DNA of 64,000 bases. Source: Jaminaea rosea. Taxonomy: Eukaryota; Basidiomycota; Exobasidiomycetes; Microstromatales. Shown here piece by piece: positions 10,676 through 22,797 of this stretch. Numbering within the stretch: the stretch's first letter is position 1; the number at the start of each line of letters is the position of its first letter. The translations under genes were made by a program, and so were the position numbers. The stretch covers positions 310,001 to 374,000 of the forward strand of contig NW_020289988.1 of assembly GCF_003144245.1 (NCBI RefSeq), read 5' to 3'. The notes under the pieces are model-generated. The model ran no database searches, was not told where the DNA came from, and saw only the letters and a list, made by a program, of their open reading frames with translations.

Positions 10676-12072
10676 TTACTTGCCGACGACACTTGGCCAA
10701 CCACCCTCAAAGTCGAGGTAGTACATCCCCAGCCTAGCATAAGCATTCGCATCGCTCTTTTGAGAGTAGTGAAATACCATTACGTCCCTCCCTGATACCG
10801 GATCACGATACACCGACTGGCCCCCTGGGGCGTACGTGGCTCCTGGAGAGCTGCTCAGGACGAGCGACCCGCCACCTTCTGCCATATCTTTGCCTTGCTT
10901 GTCGAGATAGGGGCCAGTGACACTCTTTGAACGACCTACGAGCACCTTGTACTCTGTCGTGTCATCCGCGGGAAGGTGCGCGAGGTCGAAACCGCAGCAC
11001 TGACCCTGCGACACGAAGAGGTAGTAGTAGCCTTCTGCATCCTGCTGCTTGGACTCGTAGACGTATGAGCCCTCCACTGGGTTGCCGTTGGCGTAGCCAG
11101 CTGCAACCAGTGTGCCCGGCAGATTGTCTGGCGATACGCTCGCGTCTCCTCCACTGCCTTGCGTCATCTTTGCGATGTACACACCGCCGAAGTAGGAGCC
11201 GTAGGAGAGATGGCCCCCATCCGGCGTGAGGGCAGGGTCCAGCGCGTTGTAGTCTGTCCTGTCCGAGCTGAAGAAGAGGGCGCCTTTGTCTTGGAACGAG
11301 CCCGGCTCGCCCGTACTGCTCACCGCGAGGGCGATGGCTGACGAGCGCGTCCCGAAGGCGCTCACGCAGTAGAAGACTTGGTAGACTTGTGCGGCGCTGT
11401 TGTAGAAGAGAGATGGGGCCCAAGGGGAGGCGACGCCTGGGTTGGGAATGTTGGGCGTGGCAGAGAGGCAGTTACCGTTGCGCGTGTATGGGCCAGTGAG
11501 GTTGGAGGAAGAGTAGTAGACGACTGGCGCGCATCGCGGTGGAAGAAAGAGTGTTAGCTTGGGGCTCGGCATGGAAGGAGAGAAGGAGCAGGCGCACGCT
11601 TGTCGTCGGTGCCCGCCACGATGTATTGCTTGAGCTTGGCGTCGTAGATGATGGTAGGGTCCTGCGCGTGAGAGAAGCCGCGAGGTCAGCAGCTGCCCAG
11701 CAGGCCTCACATCGTCACACACGGGCTCACCCTCAGGTACACCTCACCGATGTCGAGCATCTGAGGATAGGTCGGCACCTTGTGGCCCGAAGGGCTCGAG
11801 CTCGAGTTCTTGTGCGACGAGTGAGTCGATGAATTGTAGTGGCTCTGGGCGTGCTTGACGCTAGCTGCCTTGATGGCGGCCAAGGAGGGCGGCTGGTCGC
11901 CGATGGCCTGGATGACAGCTTGCGCAGCTGCGGGCGAGTTGGACTTGCGCCCAGAGGCATACTGAGCGAGGCCGGCCGCAGAGGGGACACGGCGATGCAG
12001 CTTGCCTGCGGAGGCGGACAGGGCTAGGATGAGGGGAAGGAGCGCCCAGCGCCCGATGTTGGCTGTGACCAT
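10676..12072 (-). CDS. Secreted glycoside hydrolase family 43 enzyme (arabinanase-like)
   Basis: Three exons (12072-11731, 11661-11598, 11523-10676) give 417 residues. The N-terminus has a signal peptide (basic start, then LLPLILALSASAGK) followed by KLHRR, a possible Kex2-type site, and a Ser/His-rich linker of about 75 residues. The five-bladed propeller of GH43 starts in the small middle exon with DPTIIYDAKLKQYIVAG. Likely catalytic residues are Asp115 in that motif, Asp231 in ALDPALTPDGG (pKa modulator) and Glu286 in NPVEGSYVYES (general acid). SPWAPSLFY and YYYLFVSQGQCCG are also family-like. It should hydrolyse arabinan or related hemicellulose side chains outside the cell. Exact specificity cannot be read. 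A 1.1 kb non-coding region lies upstream. Confidence 0.82.
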
Positions 12073-13172
12073 GTTGTGCTTGCGAGAGATGGGTGAGGGG
12101 GAATGTCTATGCCGCGGACAAGGGCCTTTTTACGCAACGGTGTGCAGGGAGTGCGGATGAAGAAGGGTCCGCAGGTCCTAATAGAAGGCAATCACGAGCC
12201 GTGTGGGATGAAGCGTGGGTGGGAATGAATGTCTGGTTGGAGATGCAAGAGGAGATGAAGAGGGGGGAGAATCGACCGCCAGCGGTGACTCGAGGATGTC
12301 TAGATGAAGGGAAGACGGGGGATGGTACGGAGCAGAGGGAAGGTTGCAGGGAGTTGCTCAAAGCTGAGCTTGCTTCTTTGCCTTGCCCTGGCGGTCGAGC
12401 CTCACCTTGGCAGCCCCTTTGTACGCGTGACGCCCGGCGCTGTTTCATTGTTCTTCATCTCGCGCCCATTTCAGTAGAGTGAGCTCATCTGGGCGGGTCT
12501 TAGTGGCTGACAATGAATTGAGAAGGCTAAGATTGAGATGTCGCGAGGGTCAAGGCAAGAGTCTATCCTTGGACGGCGGATACAAGCTCGCTTCACACTT
12601 GGGCACGTCTGTTGCAGGCGGGCAAGACGAGCGAGCGGTCAGACCGGCAGGCAAACAGGCAGCCAACGAAGTCTTGGCTGAGTAGCTCGTATTGGCATTG
12701 ACGAGCATCGTGGCCAGCATTGGTTGATTTCACGTTGGACTGACTACACCTTAGCAGCGGGAAGCGCGAGGATGGCAATGAGTAGGGGGGCAAACCCGGC
12801 GTCATGCTCGCTGGACCCTGCATGTCGGCCCAGTAAGCCGGCGGTACGATACGGCTTCTCAGGTCTCCGTCTTCCATCTCTCCGCCGCTACGATCCTACT
12901 GATAGAGCGACGACGAGCGGTCGAGACGAGAGCGGAGAGAGGGATCATTCACTCTGACTCGGGTCTCTGAGTTATGAGCTAGCAAGCTCTACGCCTGGGT
13001 ATACTGGCCGCCTGGTTAGCGTCAATGAGCGGCCTGCTAAGGTTGCCTCTCGGAATGCTCTAGTGGTGGGCTAGGGTGGCGCCGTTTGATGGCTCTGCTG
13101 TTGCTCTGCCGGCGAGGCATCGCTGGGCGGTATGAATGTTGGGATCGGAACCTCTCAACCAGACGATCACAG
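12073..13172. other. Upstream region of the GH43 gene
   Basis: About 1.1 kb lies between the GH43 start and the 3' end of the next minus-strand gene. That is long for this compact window and fits an inducible secreted enzyme. Small open frames on both strands have no splice or family support. I found no repeat or RNA gene. Confidence 0.5.
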
Positions 13173-13457
13173 CTACAGGATGGTGATGTCCTGAGAGGGA
13201 GGTGGGATTACGGTGAGCCAACTGCCAGCTAGTCACTACTGGGCACTCGCCGCACTCGTCGTGCTCACCTGAAGCTTCTGCGCCTTCTTGTACTTGACAA
13301 AGCTCGGATTGCCGTCAAAGTCGAGGCGAACGAGGTGGCCATAGTTCGAGCCAGTGGAGGAAGTGGACAGGCGTCGCCTGTTGTCCTTGCCCTCCGGCGG
13401 CGAGGCCAGAGGCAGGCCAACGACGTTGACAAGGAACGAGCGGACGGAGCTGGTCAT
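13173..13457 (-). CDS. Small conserved-looking protein, 68 residues, function unknown
   Basis: Two exons, 13457-13269 and 13190-13173, with a 78-base GTGAGC...CTCTCAG intron in phase 0. The final exon encodes only DITIL and a stop. The product begins MTSSVRSFLVNVVGLPLASP, which could be a short amphipathic or targeting segment, continues with a basic Ser-rich stretch, and ends with GHLVRLDFDGNPSFVKYKKA. I do not recognise the family. Reasons to believe it are the good donor and acceptor, the immediate stop after a clean splice, and its position opposite the Zn2Cys6 gene with a shared 318-base upstream region. Without the splice the frame would run only ten residues further, so existence is likely but not proven. 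Confidence 0.55.
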
Positions 13458-13775
13458 GATTGAGACACGAGGGAGACAGATGTTGGTGGGTGCGGGAGAG
13501 TGGTGGTCGTCTACTTGTATTCTCCGAGCACGCAAGCTTACGGCCTCAGCTGATGCTAATGCTCAGCTTAGGACCAGCGGCAAGCGGTATCGTCGAGCCG
13601 CTTGCGCCCGGCCGCCCGCCCGCATGTCCGTCCCTCGTAATGTCGTGCGTGACTCGCCACGTGGTGGTGCGGACTGGAGCTACTTCCGACGCCTCACGTC
13701 TCGCGCGAAATTGCTCGTCGTCCGTTTCCACCTCGCACCTCACTTGCTCCTCCTCCTCCTCCTGTCGCAGGCAGG
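13458..13775. promoter_or_regulatory. Divergent promoter region
   Basis: The 318 bases lie between the starts of the 68-residue protein (minus) and the Zn2Cys6 factor (plus) and should carry both promoters. A pyrimidine-rich tract (TCCTCC repeats near 13746-13766) precedes the Zn2Cys6 ATG. No other element was identified. Confidence 0.5.
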
Positions 13776-16700
13776 ATGGAGCGGGATCCGGCCGCTGAGG
13801 CTACCATTGCGGCTGTGGCTGCTGCTGCCGCTGCTGCGTCGGATCAAGCGCGTGATCAGGCGCAAATTCAGGCAGAGGACCAGCACGTCTCGGGGGAACA
13901 CCACCTCGAAGAGGATGGACAGCATCCACTCGAGCATATGCATTCCGACGAGGGTCAGCATAACGGGGAAGACGAAGCTGTGGACGCCAATGCCATTCCT
14001 GAGGAGCACGATGCGACTGCCGACACGGATGCTCATCACTACCAACAGCAAACTGAAGAGGCCGCCCAGCAGGCTGTCGCTGCTGCAGCCGCTGCTCAAG
14101 CCGCTCAACGTGAGAGAGAGGGGCGCGAGGAGGAGGGACGCGAGGGGGAGGAGCATGCGCACGATCATGATGGCATGACATCGACGGCTGAGGGGGAGAT
14201 TGTGCTTGGAGACTCTGGCTCGCCATCCGGCGACTCGCATCATCGCAGCAAAGTCCGCTCTGCCGGTGCTTCCGCGGCCAATGCGGCGAAGCGGCGCAAG
14301 ATCAATACGTGTCTGGAGTGCAAGTCGAGAAAAGTCAAGGTGAGCGGGCGAGCGGCGAGCCGCCAGAGATAAGGGACTTGGCTTCTTTGCTTGCTGACCG
14401 CTTCCTCTTCTCGCGCTTGCAGTGCGACAAAGTCAGACCACTCTGCGGGCCCTGCCGCAAGCACGGTTTGACGGAAGGATGCACATGGGCCATCGAGGTC
14501 GCAGACCCTAGCAATGGCGGTCAGGACGCAGGCTGGGCCGCTACTGAGCTGACTGCCGCAGCCAACGACGCCAACGCCGCATCATCATCGTCGCATCCAA
14601 ATGGTGGATGGGCTTCGCCGGCAGCAGCAGCTCTCGCCAACCAATTTGCAGCGTCCGCAGCTGTCCAAGCTGCAGCTGCCTCTGCGTCAGCCTCCGCATC
14701 AGCATCTGGATCTTCAGCCGCAGCACGAGGGGACAGGGGGCCACAAGAAGACGGCAGTTCTTCCACGACGACCGATCAGCATCACGGCCACTTTGCAACT
14801 GCCTTTGCCGATCCCAACGGGGCAGCTTCTCACCTCGAGTCTCTCCTCAGCGACAGAGGGCAATTCGCCGCGTGGGGTCAGCAGTTTGCTGCTGCATCTG
14901 AGCATGAGCGCGGGACAGCCGCCGACGCATTGGCATTGATCGCTCAGCAACAGGCGTCTTCGTCGTCGCATCACACGAGTGCGCAGCGTGGTGGCCGCTT
15001 CCCCTTCTCTATGCGCGCAGAAACGGCTCGCGACGCTATGTCGCTTCTCCCCTCGGACGCCGATGTCGACTGGCTCCTCGACGAGGTTCTTGACGCCCAA
15101 TTCGCAGCGGCAGCGACTTTCTACGCTAGCCATCGGTTGGTCAGGCTCCAGCTTGCCAAGTTGAGGGAGACTGAGCAAGCGCAAGTGGACGTCTCTTTTC
15201 TCGCCCTCCTCTTTTACCTCCTCGTCCTCGCTGCGGATGTGGCTCACCCAAACGACCTTGCATCGCGGGGCATCGTCGAGCGAGAGGACAGCGTACCAGG
15301 GCTCGTCGAAGCTTGGCATGCGGCAGGAGAGGCGTGTCTATCGGCTGCAGACGCGGCGGGATCAGCCAACCTCAACTGCGTCATGGCCCTCACTGCCGCG
15401 CGTCACTTCTACACTTGCCAAGGTCGACTGACGCAGGCTGCCACGACGCTGTGCGTAGCAATACGACTCGCCCAAGCGATGGGATTGCACAGGCTGGGCT
15501 CTGCGGCTCAGGATCAGGCGCGGTGGACGCGGGCGTCCCGCAAGGGAGCAAGAGCGTCGCGAGCGGAGGATGTTGTCAGAGCGACGTTTGACCATTCGAC
15601 TCTTCATCTTGCGGGAGAAGCGGGAGACTCTTTCCACGGAATCGCCGGCCTACCTCGACGCTCTCATCTTATCCGAGAGGCGAGCCGAAGGCTGTGGTAC
15701 CACCTAGTCGCACAGGACTGGCTCACTTCGTCAGAGCGTGGGATACCGTCGCAGATACCAGAGGGATCGTGGAGTACAGCATTGCCGCTCAAGGTGGACG
15801 AGGAGAGCTTGGCAGAAGGCGATGGCGGGGCTCTTCCAACAGAGAAGGAGCTTGACAGCGAGCCGACCGATGCCGCTGGCGTGTTGTATCTGTGGTGGAT
15901 TGCGGAGGCGAGCGAGGCGCGATCAGAGCGAGACGGCCTGCGATCAGAGCCAGGAGGCCTGCGATCAGAGCGACCCGGCTCTTCTTCGCCACCTCCTTCG
16001 CCAGACGTTCGCATTGGCACTCGGCTGCATTCACTCCTCGACGAATTGCCCATCTACCTGCGGCTCGACGGCGAGTCGGAGCACAACCCTGTGGTAAGAG
16101 AGCAAGAGAGTGCTCGGCCCTACCTGGCAGCACTTCGCTTCGTCGTCCTGACCACGATACACCATCGGCTGCTGAGGCTACATCGGCGGTGTCTCGCGGC
16201 GCGAGGCACGCAGGGCGAGGTCGAGGGCGAGGAGGGCGAGCAGTCTCAACAAACGAGGAGCACAAGAGCATCGGTCGACGCAGCCAGAATGATCATCTTC
16301 ATCCGCCAATCCATTACGCAGCGGGATCATCAGCCTACAGGATCCAGCGGCACGGCGTCGTCCAGCAGCGCAGGAGCAGCTGGCGGTGGATTCGAGAAGT
16401 TCTGGTTGTACCGCCACCTCATCTTCGACGCCGCGCTTGCACTTGCTGTCCATCTCTTGCGTCTCACCACAGCGACGAAGCAGGATGGACACGTGGAGGG
16501 CAGTCTCAACAACAGCGAGGAGGAGCGCGCCAGACTACGAGACGAGATCAGCGTAGCTGTCAGCATGCTGGCGTACGATCCGCATGCACTTAGCGGGCAT
16601 GGAGGAGCGGCAGCGGCGGCGGCGGCGGCGGCGTCGTCGCCGAATGGCAATGCTGGAAGCGGGGCAGCGCAGGGCGATCCGTTTGCACGCGCGAGGCAGA

Positions 16701-16975
16701 TTGTCGCCCGGGTGCTCGCTAGCGGAGCGAAGGAGGAGGGGCATGACAGGGCGGGCGGCGAAGAGTTGGAGACTCTGTATGCGGAGGTTGGTGACGTCGA
16801 CGCCGCTGCGGCGCAAGAGGAGCAGGAGGATGGCGCGACAGATCTCAGCCTTGCCGCGTCGCTGGGGAGGCTCATCGCCGAGGCGCAGGGTAAGGGGACG
16901 GTGGAGGACGAAGCGAGAGACAAGGACCTTCTGTGGACCGTTCTCAGCCTACACGCACGGCCGGGCTTCGTGTAG
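13776..16975 (+). CDS. Zn2Cys6 fungal-type transcription factor
   Basis: Two exons, 13776-14339 and 14423-16975, give 1,038 residues. The 83-base intron (GTGAGC...TTGCAG) splits the DNA-binding domain after CLECKSRKVK; joining restores the six-cysteine cluster CLECKSRKVKCDKVRPLCGP followed by CRKHGLTEGC, the hallmark of Gal4-type binuclear zinc clusters. A long acidic, Ala/Gln/His-rich region of about 170 residues comes first, so the cluster is not N-terminal as in many relatives. Downstream is an Ala/Ser-rich linker and a region compatible with the fungal-specific middle homology domain (ARHFYTCQGRLTQAATTLCV, RLAQAMGLHRL, RRLWYHLVAQDW). It should act in the nucleus as a regulator. The target pathway cannot be inferred. 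Confidence 0.88.
15919..15978 (+). repeat. 21-base in-frame minisatellite in the Zn2Cys6 gene
   Basis: Nearly three copies of a 21-base unit starting GCGATCAGAG lie head to tail within the coding sequence and encode repeats of the type RSE(R/P)xGL. The unit length keeps the frame. Confidence 0.85.
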
Positions 16976-17083
16976 GCATGCGCGCGATGTCGGCGTGCCG
17001 CAGGCGATGTTGTAGATTGGTATATACCACGACAATAAGATTAGCAACTCGAGAGATGACATGAGGCAGTGCCCACCGCCACC

Positions 17084-18503
17084 TCAGCTGCGCGACACGA
17101 GCTTCGTCCACTTGTCCGTCAGCTCGGTCGCATATCGCTTCTCCCCAGAGAGGAAGCGCACGTGCGTGCCTACCCCCTTGTCTATGTTATCGCGGTCGAA
17201 GGTGAAGACGCGGGCACCTTGGGCCCACCACGTCTCGTCGTACCCGCCGAAGCCGGACTGCAAGGGAGCGATCAGGAAAGGCAGAGGCGCGAGCCATCAA
17301 GGAAGGCAGAGTCAACGTCACGGTCCTGCGCGGAGATGACGTCGCACTCACATGCTTTGCGAAGCAGACGGGTACGATCTGCTCGCCATTTTGCGCTCTG
17401 AGTTGGCTGGGACTGCACCAGTCGTTGCCATGCTCATGACCGGATACGATGGCATGCAGCCTGCTACCCTTGGCAGTGGGCCCGTCTTTGCCCAGGAAAG
17501 CGTCCAGGTAGACGCGGTCCTGGCGCTTGTAATTGGTATACTCTCCACCTTGTCCCCCAAATCCCACGTCGGCATTCAAGCCGGGGTACGTCGTCCTGTT
17601 GACCACTGTGAAGTTGCCCTCATTCTCGGAGGTGATACCGCCCACGTGACTGGGACCGTACGGTTTGTCAGTCTGCGCCTGCGCGAAAGCGTGAGCGGGA
17701 ATGTGCGTGAAGACGATGGACGGGGGGAGTGGTTCACCCCACGCGTGAGTGAGCTTGCGCGTCTCGGCTTCGATCCAGGGTCCAACGGTAGGATGCACCC
17801 AATCCTCTATGTCGCCCTGCGTCCCATTCCCGTAGGGCGAGTTGGCAATCGTCGTCTTTCCCCCTCGCGAGTCGAAGAACCAGAGGATCAACTCAGGGCG
17901 CGACCCGCGAGGTGAGGAGGCGTTGGCGTGGATGGGGACCCAGTAGTTGTCGGTTCCTACGTCGCCACCGCCTACGCCTGGTGGGGCTTGGCGCGTATAA
18001 GAGAGCGGGCCGGCTACGGCGTGCTCGTATTGCGAGATGGACAAGTGCGTGGAGTACTTGTCGTTGCCATGGTTGCCCTTTGTCGAGCTCAGCGGTATTC
18101 CCGCCTCGGCGATGGGCTCCAGGATCTGCGTGACTGCTCGACTGACGTTGAGCTCGCTGTGTGCGAACTCGCCGCTGACGAAGTCGCCGAGGTGGACAAC
18201 GTAGTCTGGGCCCTCGTCGCGGATGTAGGTGCGCACCGCGCGTTGGCTCATGGCGTTGACTCGGGCGATGTCCTCGGGCTTGGAGGAGCCGTTGCCATCG
18301 AGGAGGTGAGTGTCGGTGACGACGATGATCTTGAAGCGCTGGGAGGGGTTGAAGTGCACGAGGGGCTGCGTGGGGTACGGGTCCGCGGGGAGTGAGCTGC
18401 TCAAGACGGTCTGCGGGGCGTGCGAGGCGTGCGAGGCGAGCGCAGCGAGCGTAGCTGTGCACCCGCAGATGAGCGTTGCGACGCTGGTGAGTGCGAGTAA
18501 CAT
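17084..18503 (-). CDS. Secreted calcineurin-like metallophosphatase
   Basis: Two exons, 18503-17352 and 17257-17084, with a 94-base intron in phase 0, give 441 residues. The start at 18503 gives a signal peptide or anchor (MLLALTSVATLICGCTATLA); longer in-frame starts upstream run into the promoter of ULA1. Metal-binding motifs of the calcineurin-like superfamily are in order: FKIIVVTDTH (D-x-H), YVVHLGDFVSGE (GD), STKGNHGND (GNH), IVFTHIPAHAF (H) and IVSGHEHGNDW (GHxH). The second exon supplies SGFGGYDETWWAQGARVFTF, typical of the C-terminal strand of the Dcr2-like group. Several N-x-S/T sites suit a secreted glycoprotein. Substrate unknown; a phosphomonoesterase role is inferred. Confidence 0.82.
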
Positions 18504-18754
18504 AGCGAGATGGCCAGATGTCCAGGATGGCGATGGTTTCGTGCGAACCTCGAGACCTCTCGCAGAGAAGGCCACGTTCATCAAAAGCACTCCATTGCCG
18601 CATGTCGCGCACGGGCCCCGCGATTTTCGGACACGCGACTTGCGTGAGCAAGCGGACGGACGGACGAGGCGGCGAGTGGAGCTTTGCGCTTCTTGCGCTT
18701 CTTGCTTTCCTCCCCTCCTCACTGCCACTTGACACGCCAACGCGGCCGCCGGAC

Positions 18755-20966
18755 ATGGCCGAGATCATAGACCCACAGCAAGCCGATCAGGCTCAGTCGC
18801 TGCAAGAAGCCACGACGGCTGTAGCTTCGGGGTCCTCCCGCCCGACCGCTCACGCGCAGCGATACGACCGCCAGCTGCGCCTGTGGGCCTCGTCCGGGCA
18901 GGCTTCTCTCGAATCGTCGAGCGTCCTCCTCATCGGGGCGACTCATCTCGGCGCTCAATCGCTCAAGAATCTCATCCTGCCGGGTATTGGCAGTTTTACT
19001 GTGCTGGACGGACAGATGGTCGGAGAGTACGATGTGGGGAACAACTTCTTCCTCGAGGCCGAGAGCAGCTATGGCAAGCCGAGGGCGCAGGAGGTTGCGC
19101 GTTGCTTGGCTGAGTTGAATCCGAGCGTCAAAGGGCGGGCAGTGTGCGATGTGAGGGTGCGAGGCGTGACACTTTAACAAGCTCTATACTGACCCTCTAC
19201 TGGCGCGCGCGCTCGATCGCAGGACCCTGCTCGCCTCCTCTCCAGCGACCCCGGCTTCTTTTCGCAATTCACCCTAATCATTGCCGCCAACCAGCCGCCG
19301 CATGCTCTACTGGCTCTCTCGGACCTCTGCTGGTCTCACGCCACGCCTCTGCCCCTCATCAGCGTGCGCGGCGCCGGGATGATTGGCTCCGTCCGCGTCC
19401 AGATCAAGGAGCTAGGCATCATCGAGACCCACCCTGCCTCTACCGTAGACCTCCGCCTCACCTCACCATGGCCGGAGCTGGAAGCTTTTGCGCAGGGCTA
19501 CGACGTGCAAGATCGGGACGCGATGGCACACGGGCATATACCTTACATTGTCATCCTTTTACGCAAGTTGGACGAGTGGCGGCAATCCTACGGCGAGCTC
19601 CCCGTCCCCTCGAAGGATCGCAAGGCGTTTGCGCAGAGTGTGGACGCGATGCGCGACAAGAGTGTGGTGGACACGGAGAACTTTGACGAGGCTATTGCGG
19701 CGCTGGGCCAGGCGGTATGGCGACCGATCGCCTCGGGGCGTAAGGTGCCCGCCGAGGTGGGAGCGCTATTCGACGACCCTGCCTGCGCGACTGCCCCTAC
19801 GCCGGGGACGACGAACTTTTGGCTCCTAGTGCGAGCGCTGCGTGCTTTCACACTCGCGGAGGGACATCTGCCTCTGCCGGGCAGCTTGCCGGACTTTAAG
19901 GCCACCTCGGCGACGTACGTGGCCCTGCAGCGGTTGTACAAGGACAAGGCGAGGCGGGACGTAGCGGCGTTGAGGGGGTGCCTGGGCGAGGTATTGCAAG
20001 AGGCGGGCCTGCCGGGCGATGCGGTGCCGTCGGGTGAGATTGAGGCTTTTGCCAAGAATGCGAGGTGAGTGCGCGCGGGGTGTGGGGGGTGGGGAGAGCG
20101 GCGAAGGAGGAGAAAGCATTGCTGACCCGCAACGCCCACGCCGCCCGCACCGCCCGCACAGCTACATCAAGCTGATTCGAGGGCGCAACCTACGCGACCT
20201 GCAAGCCAACCCGAACAAGGACGCCGTACCTCTCGCGCTGATGGACCCAGTCAATCCGCCTACCGTCCAACACCACATCGCCTTTGAAGCGATTGACGCC
20301 TTTTACGCCTCCACGGGCCGCTTCCCCGGGTCGAGCAAGGGAATGACCGATTCGCTCATCGGCGGCGCGTCGCACGGAGCAGGCGCCTCGCACTCCATGT
20401 CCACCTCTTCATCCGCGGCGTCACTCGGCACACGCGGCGACGACTACGATGGCGAGCCGGACAAGAAGCGTCAGCGCAGCGACTCGCCCTTTGTGGCGAC
20501 GAACGGCGCGGGCACGAGCGCGGGCACGGGCGTGGACGCGGAGATGAAGACGGCTACACCGCAGCTATCGGATAATGGCGAGGCCCGAGAAGGCGCGGAG
20601 GAGGACGACGACGAGGGGACGCCGCCTTGGCGAGAGGATCTGGCGGCCTGCCTTGCGCTGCTCGAGGGGCCGGGCGGGATTCTTGAGAGGTGGGGACTAC
20701 CCTGCGATCCTGCGCAAGACGACGACAGAGACGCGAACGACGACGACGACGACGACGAGCCGAGCGGCGCCACCCTGGTGCGCAAGTCGGTCCGCGAGCT
20801 GGTGCGCTCCGGGCATGGTGACGTGGCTAGCACGGCGAGCTTTTTGGGCGGGATTGTGGGTCAGGAGGCGATCAAGGTCATTGCGAGGCAGTACGTGCCC
20901 GTCGGGGCGGGGAGTGGGGTTGTGCTGTACGACGGGGTGAAGCAGTGTGTCGGCGCCATGACCTAG
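18755..20966 (+). CDS. ULA1: NEDD8-activating enzyme regulatory subunit (APPBP1/Ula1)
   Basis: Three exons (18755-19150, 19223-20064, 20162-20966) give 680 residues. Ula1 pairs with Uba3 to adenylate NEDD8/Rub1, the first step of cullin neddylation. The E1-like half is clear: RYDRQLRLWASSGQASLES, then SLKNLILPGIGSFTVLDGQ, DVGNNFFLEAESSYGKPRA and LISVRGAGMIGSVRVQIKE. AFYASTGRFPG and FLGGIVGQEAIKVIARQYVP match the family's C-terminal portions. It has no catalytic cysteine domain of its own, as expected for this subunit. It is longer than the usual 530 or so residues because of a Ser/Gly then Asp/Glu-rich insert at about residues 475-562 and a second acidic run of about ten Asp. The gene diverges from the metallophosphatase across about 250 bases. 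Confidence 0.9.
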
Positions 20967-21268
20967 GCGCGCAGAGATGCCGTAATGTGAGCTCGCGCGC
21001 CGCGGCGCGAAGTTGCGACACGACATTTAATGGGCATCGAATAGACTAGCGACTAGCGAGAGAGAGAGAGAAGTAGAAAACAGAGAGAAAAGCCAGCCAC
21101 CCAGCTGCCGACGCTTTAAGCCAGCCAGTCGTCCAGCAGCCAGCCGCCTGCCGCCGTAAAGCGTGTAGTAAAGATGCGGCGGGCAGGGGCGCATGCGCGA
21201 GCAGGCAGTCCACGCCTGCCTCTCGACCCTTGATCCTTGGTGTCCGATTCCACGCGCGCCGCGCGCCC
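20967..21268. other. Intergenic stretch between convergent genes
   Basis: About 300 bases hold the 3' regions of ULA1 (plus) and the lipid transfer gene (minus). A short AG-rich run (about 21058-21090) is the only local feature. Open frames here are extensions of unspliced introns and were not called. Confidence 0.5.
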
Positions 21269-22797
21269 TCACGCCCTCCTCTTCTCGAACCACTTGACGG
21301 CCTTCTCCGGCCTGTATGCATCGCTGGGGAGGGCCTCCAACTTGGGTACAAACTTGTCGCCGACCTGTTCGAAGAAGCGCGGCTTCCACACCTCTCCCTT
21401 TTCTTCTCGCTCCTTGACTCGCTGGCGCTGTGCGTCCTCGATGGCAGACTTGGCATCGGTCGCCTTGTCGAGGTTCTTTTCCTTGATGCCTGCGTGCGGG
21501 GCGCGTGTGCGTGAGCGCGGACAGGATAGTCAGCATCGGACACGACACGCATAGTCCTCTTGGGCGGCGCCGCCTCACCCTCGGTGACTCGCGCCCACAG
21601 CCTTCTGCTCTCGAACTCTTCCTGCTCCTCCTCGGGCCTGACGCTCTTTTGCGCAAACTGTGCCTTCTTTGCGTTGAAGAGCTCACGACTCGCTCCGCCC
21701 TTTGCCTCCTTGTAGTCCATCTCGTCCGACCACTTGCCCGAGATGTCGCCGATGTGCTTGCCGCTGTGGGTCACGCGACCGGCAATAGCGTTGTACGTTC
21801 CCGTGAAATAGCCCTTTGTCTTGAACTCGACGTCGGCCGACATGTCGTTGTTGGCGTTTGTGATCTTGGAGTGGTCGCCGAGCTCGAGGACCATCTTGCC
21901 GAACATGATGCCGCGGGCGTACATGTTGGGCATCCCGATCTCGTACTCTCCCTGTGCGTAGCGCGCGGAGTGAGAGCGGTCAGCATCTGCGCCAGCAATC
22001 TGCTCGCGCCACGCAACTCACGTCCTCTGGTCTGTCGAGCAGAGCCACACGATTCTCGCCCCCCATAATCGTGGCAGCCGAGTTGCCCAAGAACTTTGAC
22101 TTGGGCTTCAGCTCGCCGTAGAAGATGAGGTCATTCTCTGGCGAGACGTAGTAGTAGGCCGAGATGGGCGGGTGGTGCGAGACTTGCTCGGCAATGTAGA
22201 AACCCTCGGTCCCGTTGCCGTACTTGTACGAGCATTGGAACCACTCGCCGAGGACGGGGTTGTACCTGGGCGGGGTGCGTGGAGTGTAAGCTGTGCAGCT
22301 CGTCGCGCGACTCGCTCGCCCTACTCACGGCTTCTTGACGCCCTTTGGCTTGATGTGCCAGCCAGAGAGGTAGTATCGCGTGACTGCAATGAAGCGCTCC
22401 TCTGCGTTGTCCTGCTTGCCCGTGCCAAAGATGAGGTCCGGATGGCTCATGAAGTCCTGCGGGTAAGGGGCCGTGGTGAGTGTGCGCTGTTTTGCGTCTC
22501 GCTACAGTCCTGGCTCACCGTGATGCGCTCCAACATACTCCTGGGCTCGAGACAAAAGGTAGGCAACGTCACCTTGCTCAAGTCCATCCCAATCCTCAAC
22601 TGGCCAATCAAGCTCAGCAGGATGTTACCGCTCTCCTCATCGAGCTCCTCGGTATCATCCGCCGACGCCCCCTGCGGCGGTCCATCCTCCTTGCTACCAC
22701 CAGCGGCCACTGCCCCGCTGCTCCCTCCCGGAGACGAGTGGCCGACGGCTGACTTTGCTCCCGAAACGGCCGAGTTGACGTGGTCGAGGAGTCCCAT
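21269..22797 (-). CDS. Oxysterol-binding-related lipid transfer protein, Osh6/Osh7 type
   Basis: Five exons (22797-22519, 22456-22329, 22265-22022, 21951-21579, 21489-21269) with consistent phases give 414 residues. The ORP fingerprint EQVSHHPPISAYYY is intact. Upstream, ILLSLIGQLRIGMDLSKVTL and PTFCLEPRSMLERIT match the lid and pocket entrance of yeast Osh6/Osh7, which exchange phosphatidylserine for PI4P between ER and plasma membrane. Downstream come the expected LKPKSKFLGNSAATIMGGEN and YARGIMFGKMVLELGD. There is no PH domain or ankyrin region, so this is a short ORP. The last exon is rich in Lys/Glu (DAQRQRVKEREEKGEVWKP) and ends VKWFEKRRA, as usual for the C-terminal helix. The subtype call is inference from these motifs. 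Confidence 0.88.
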
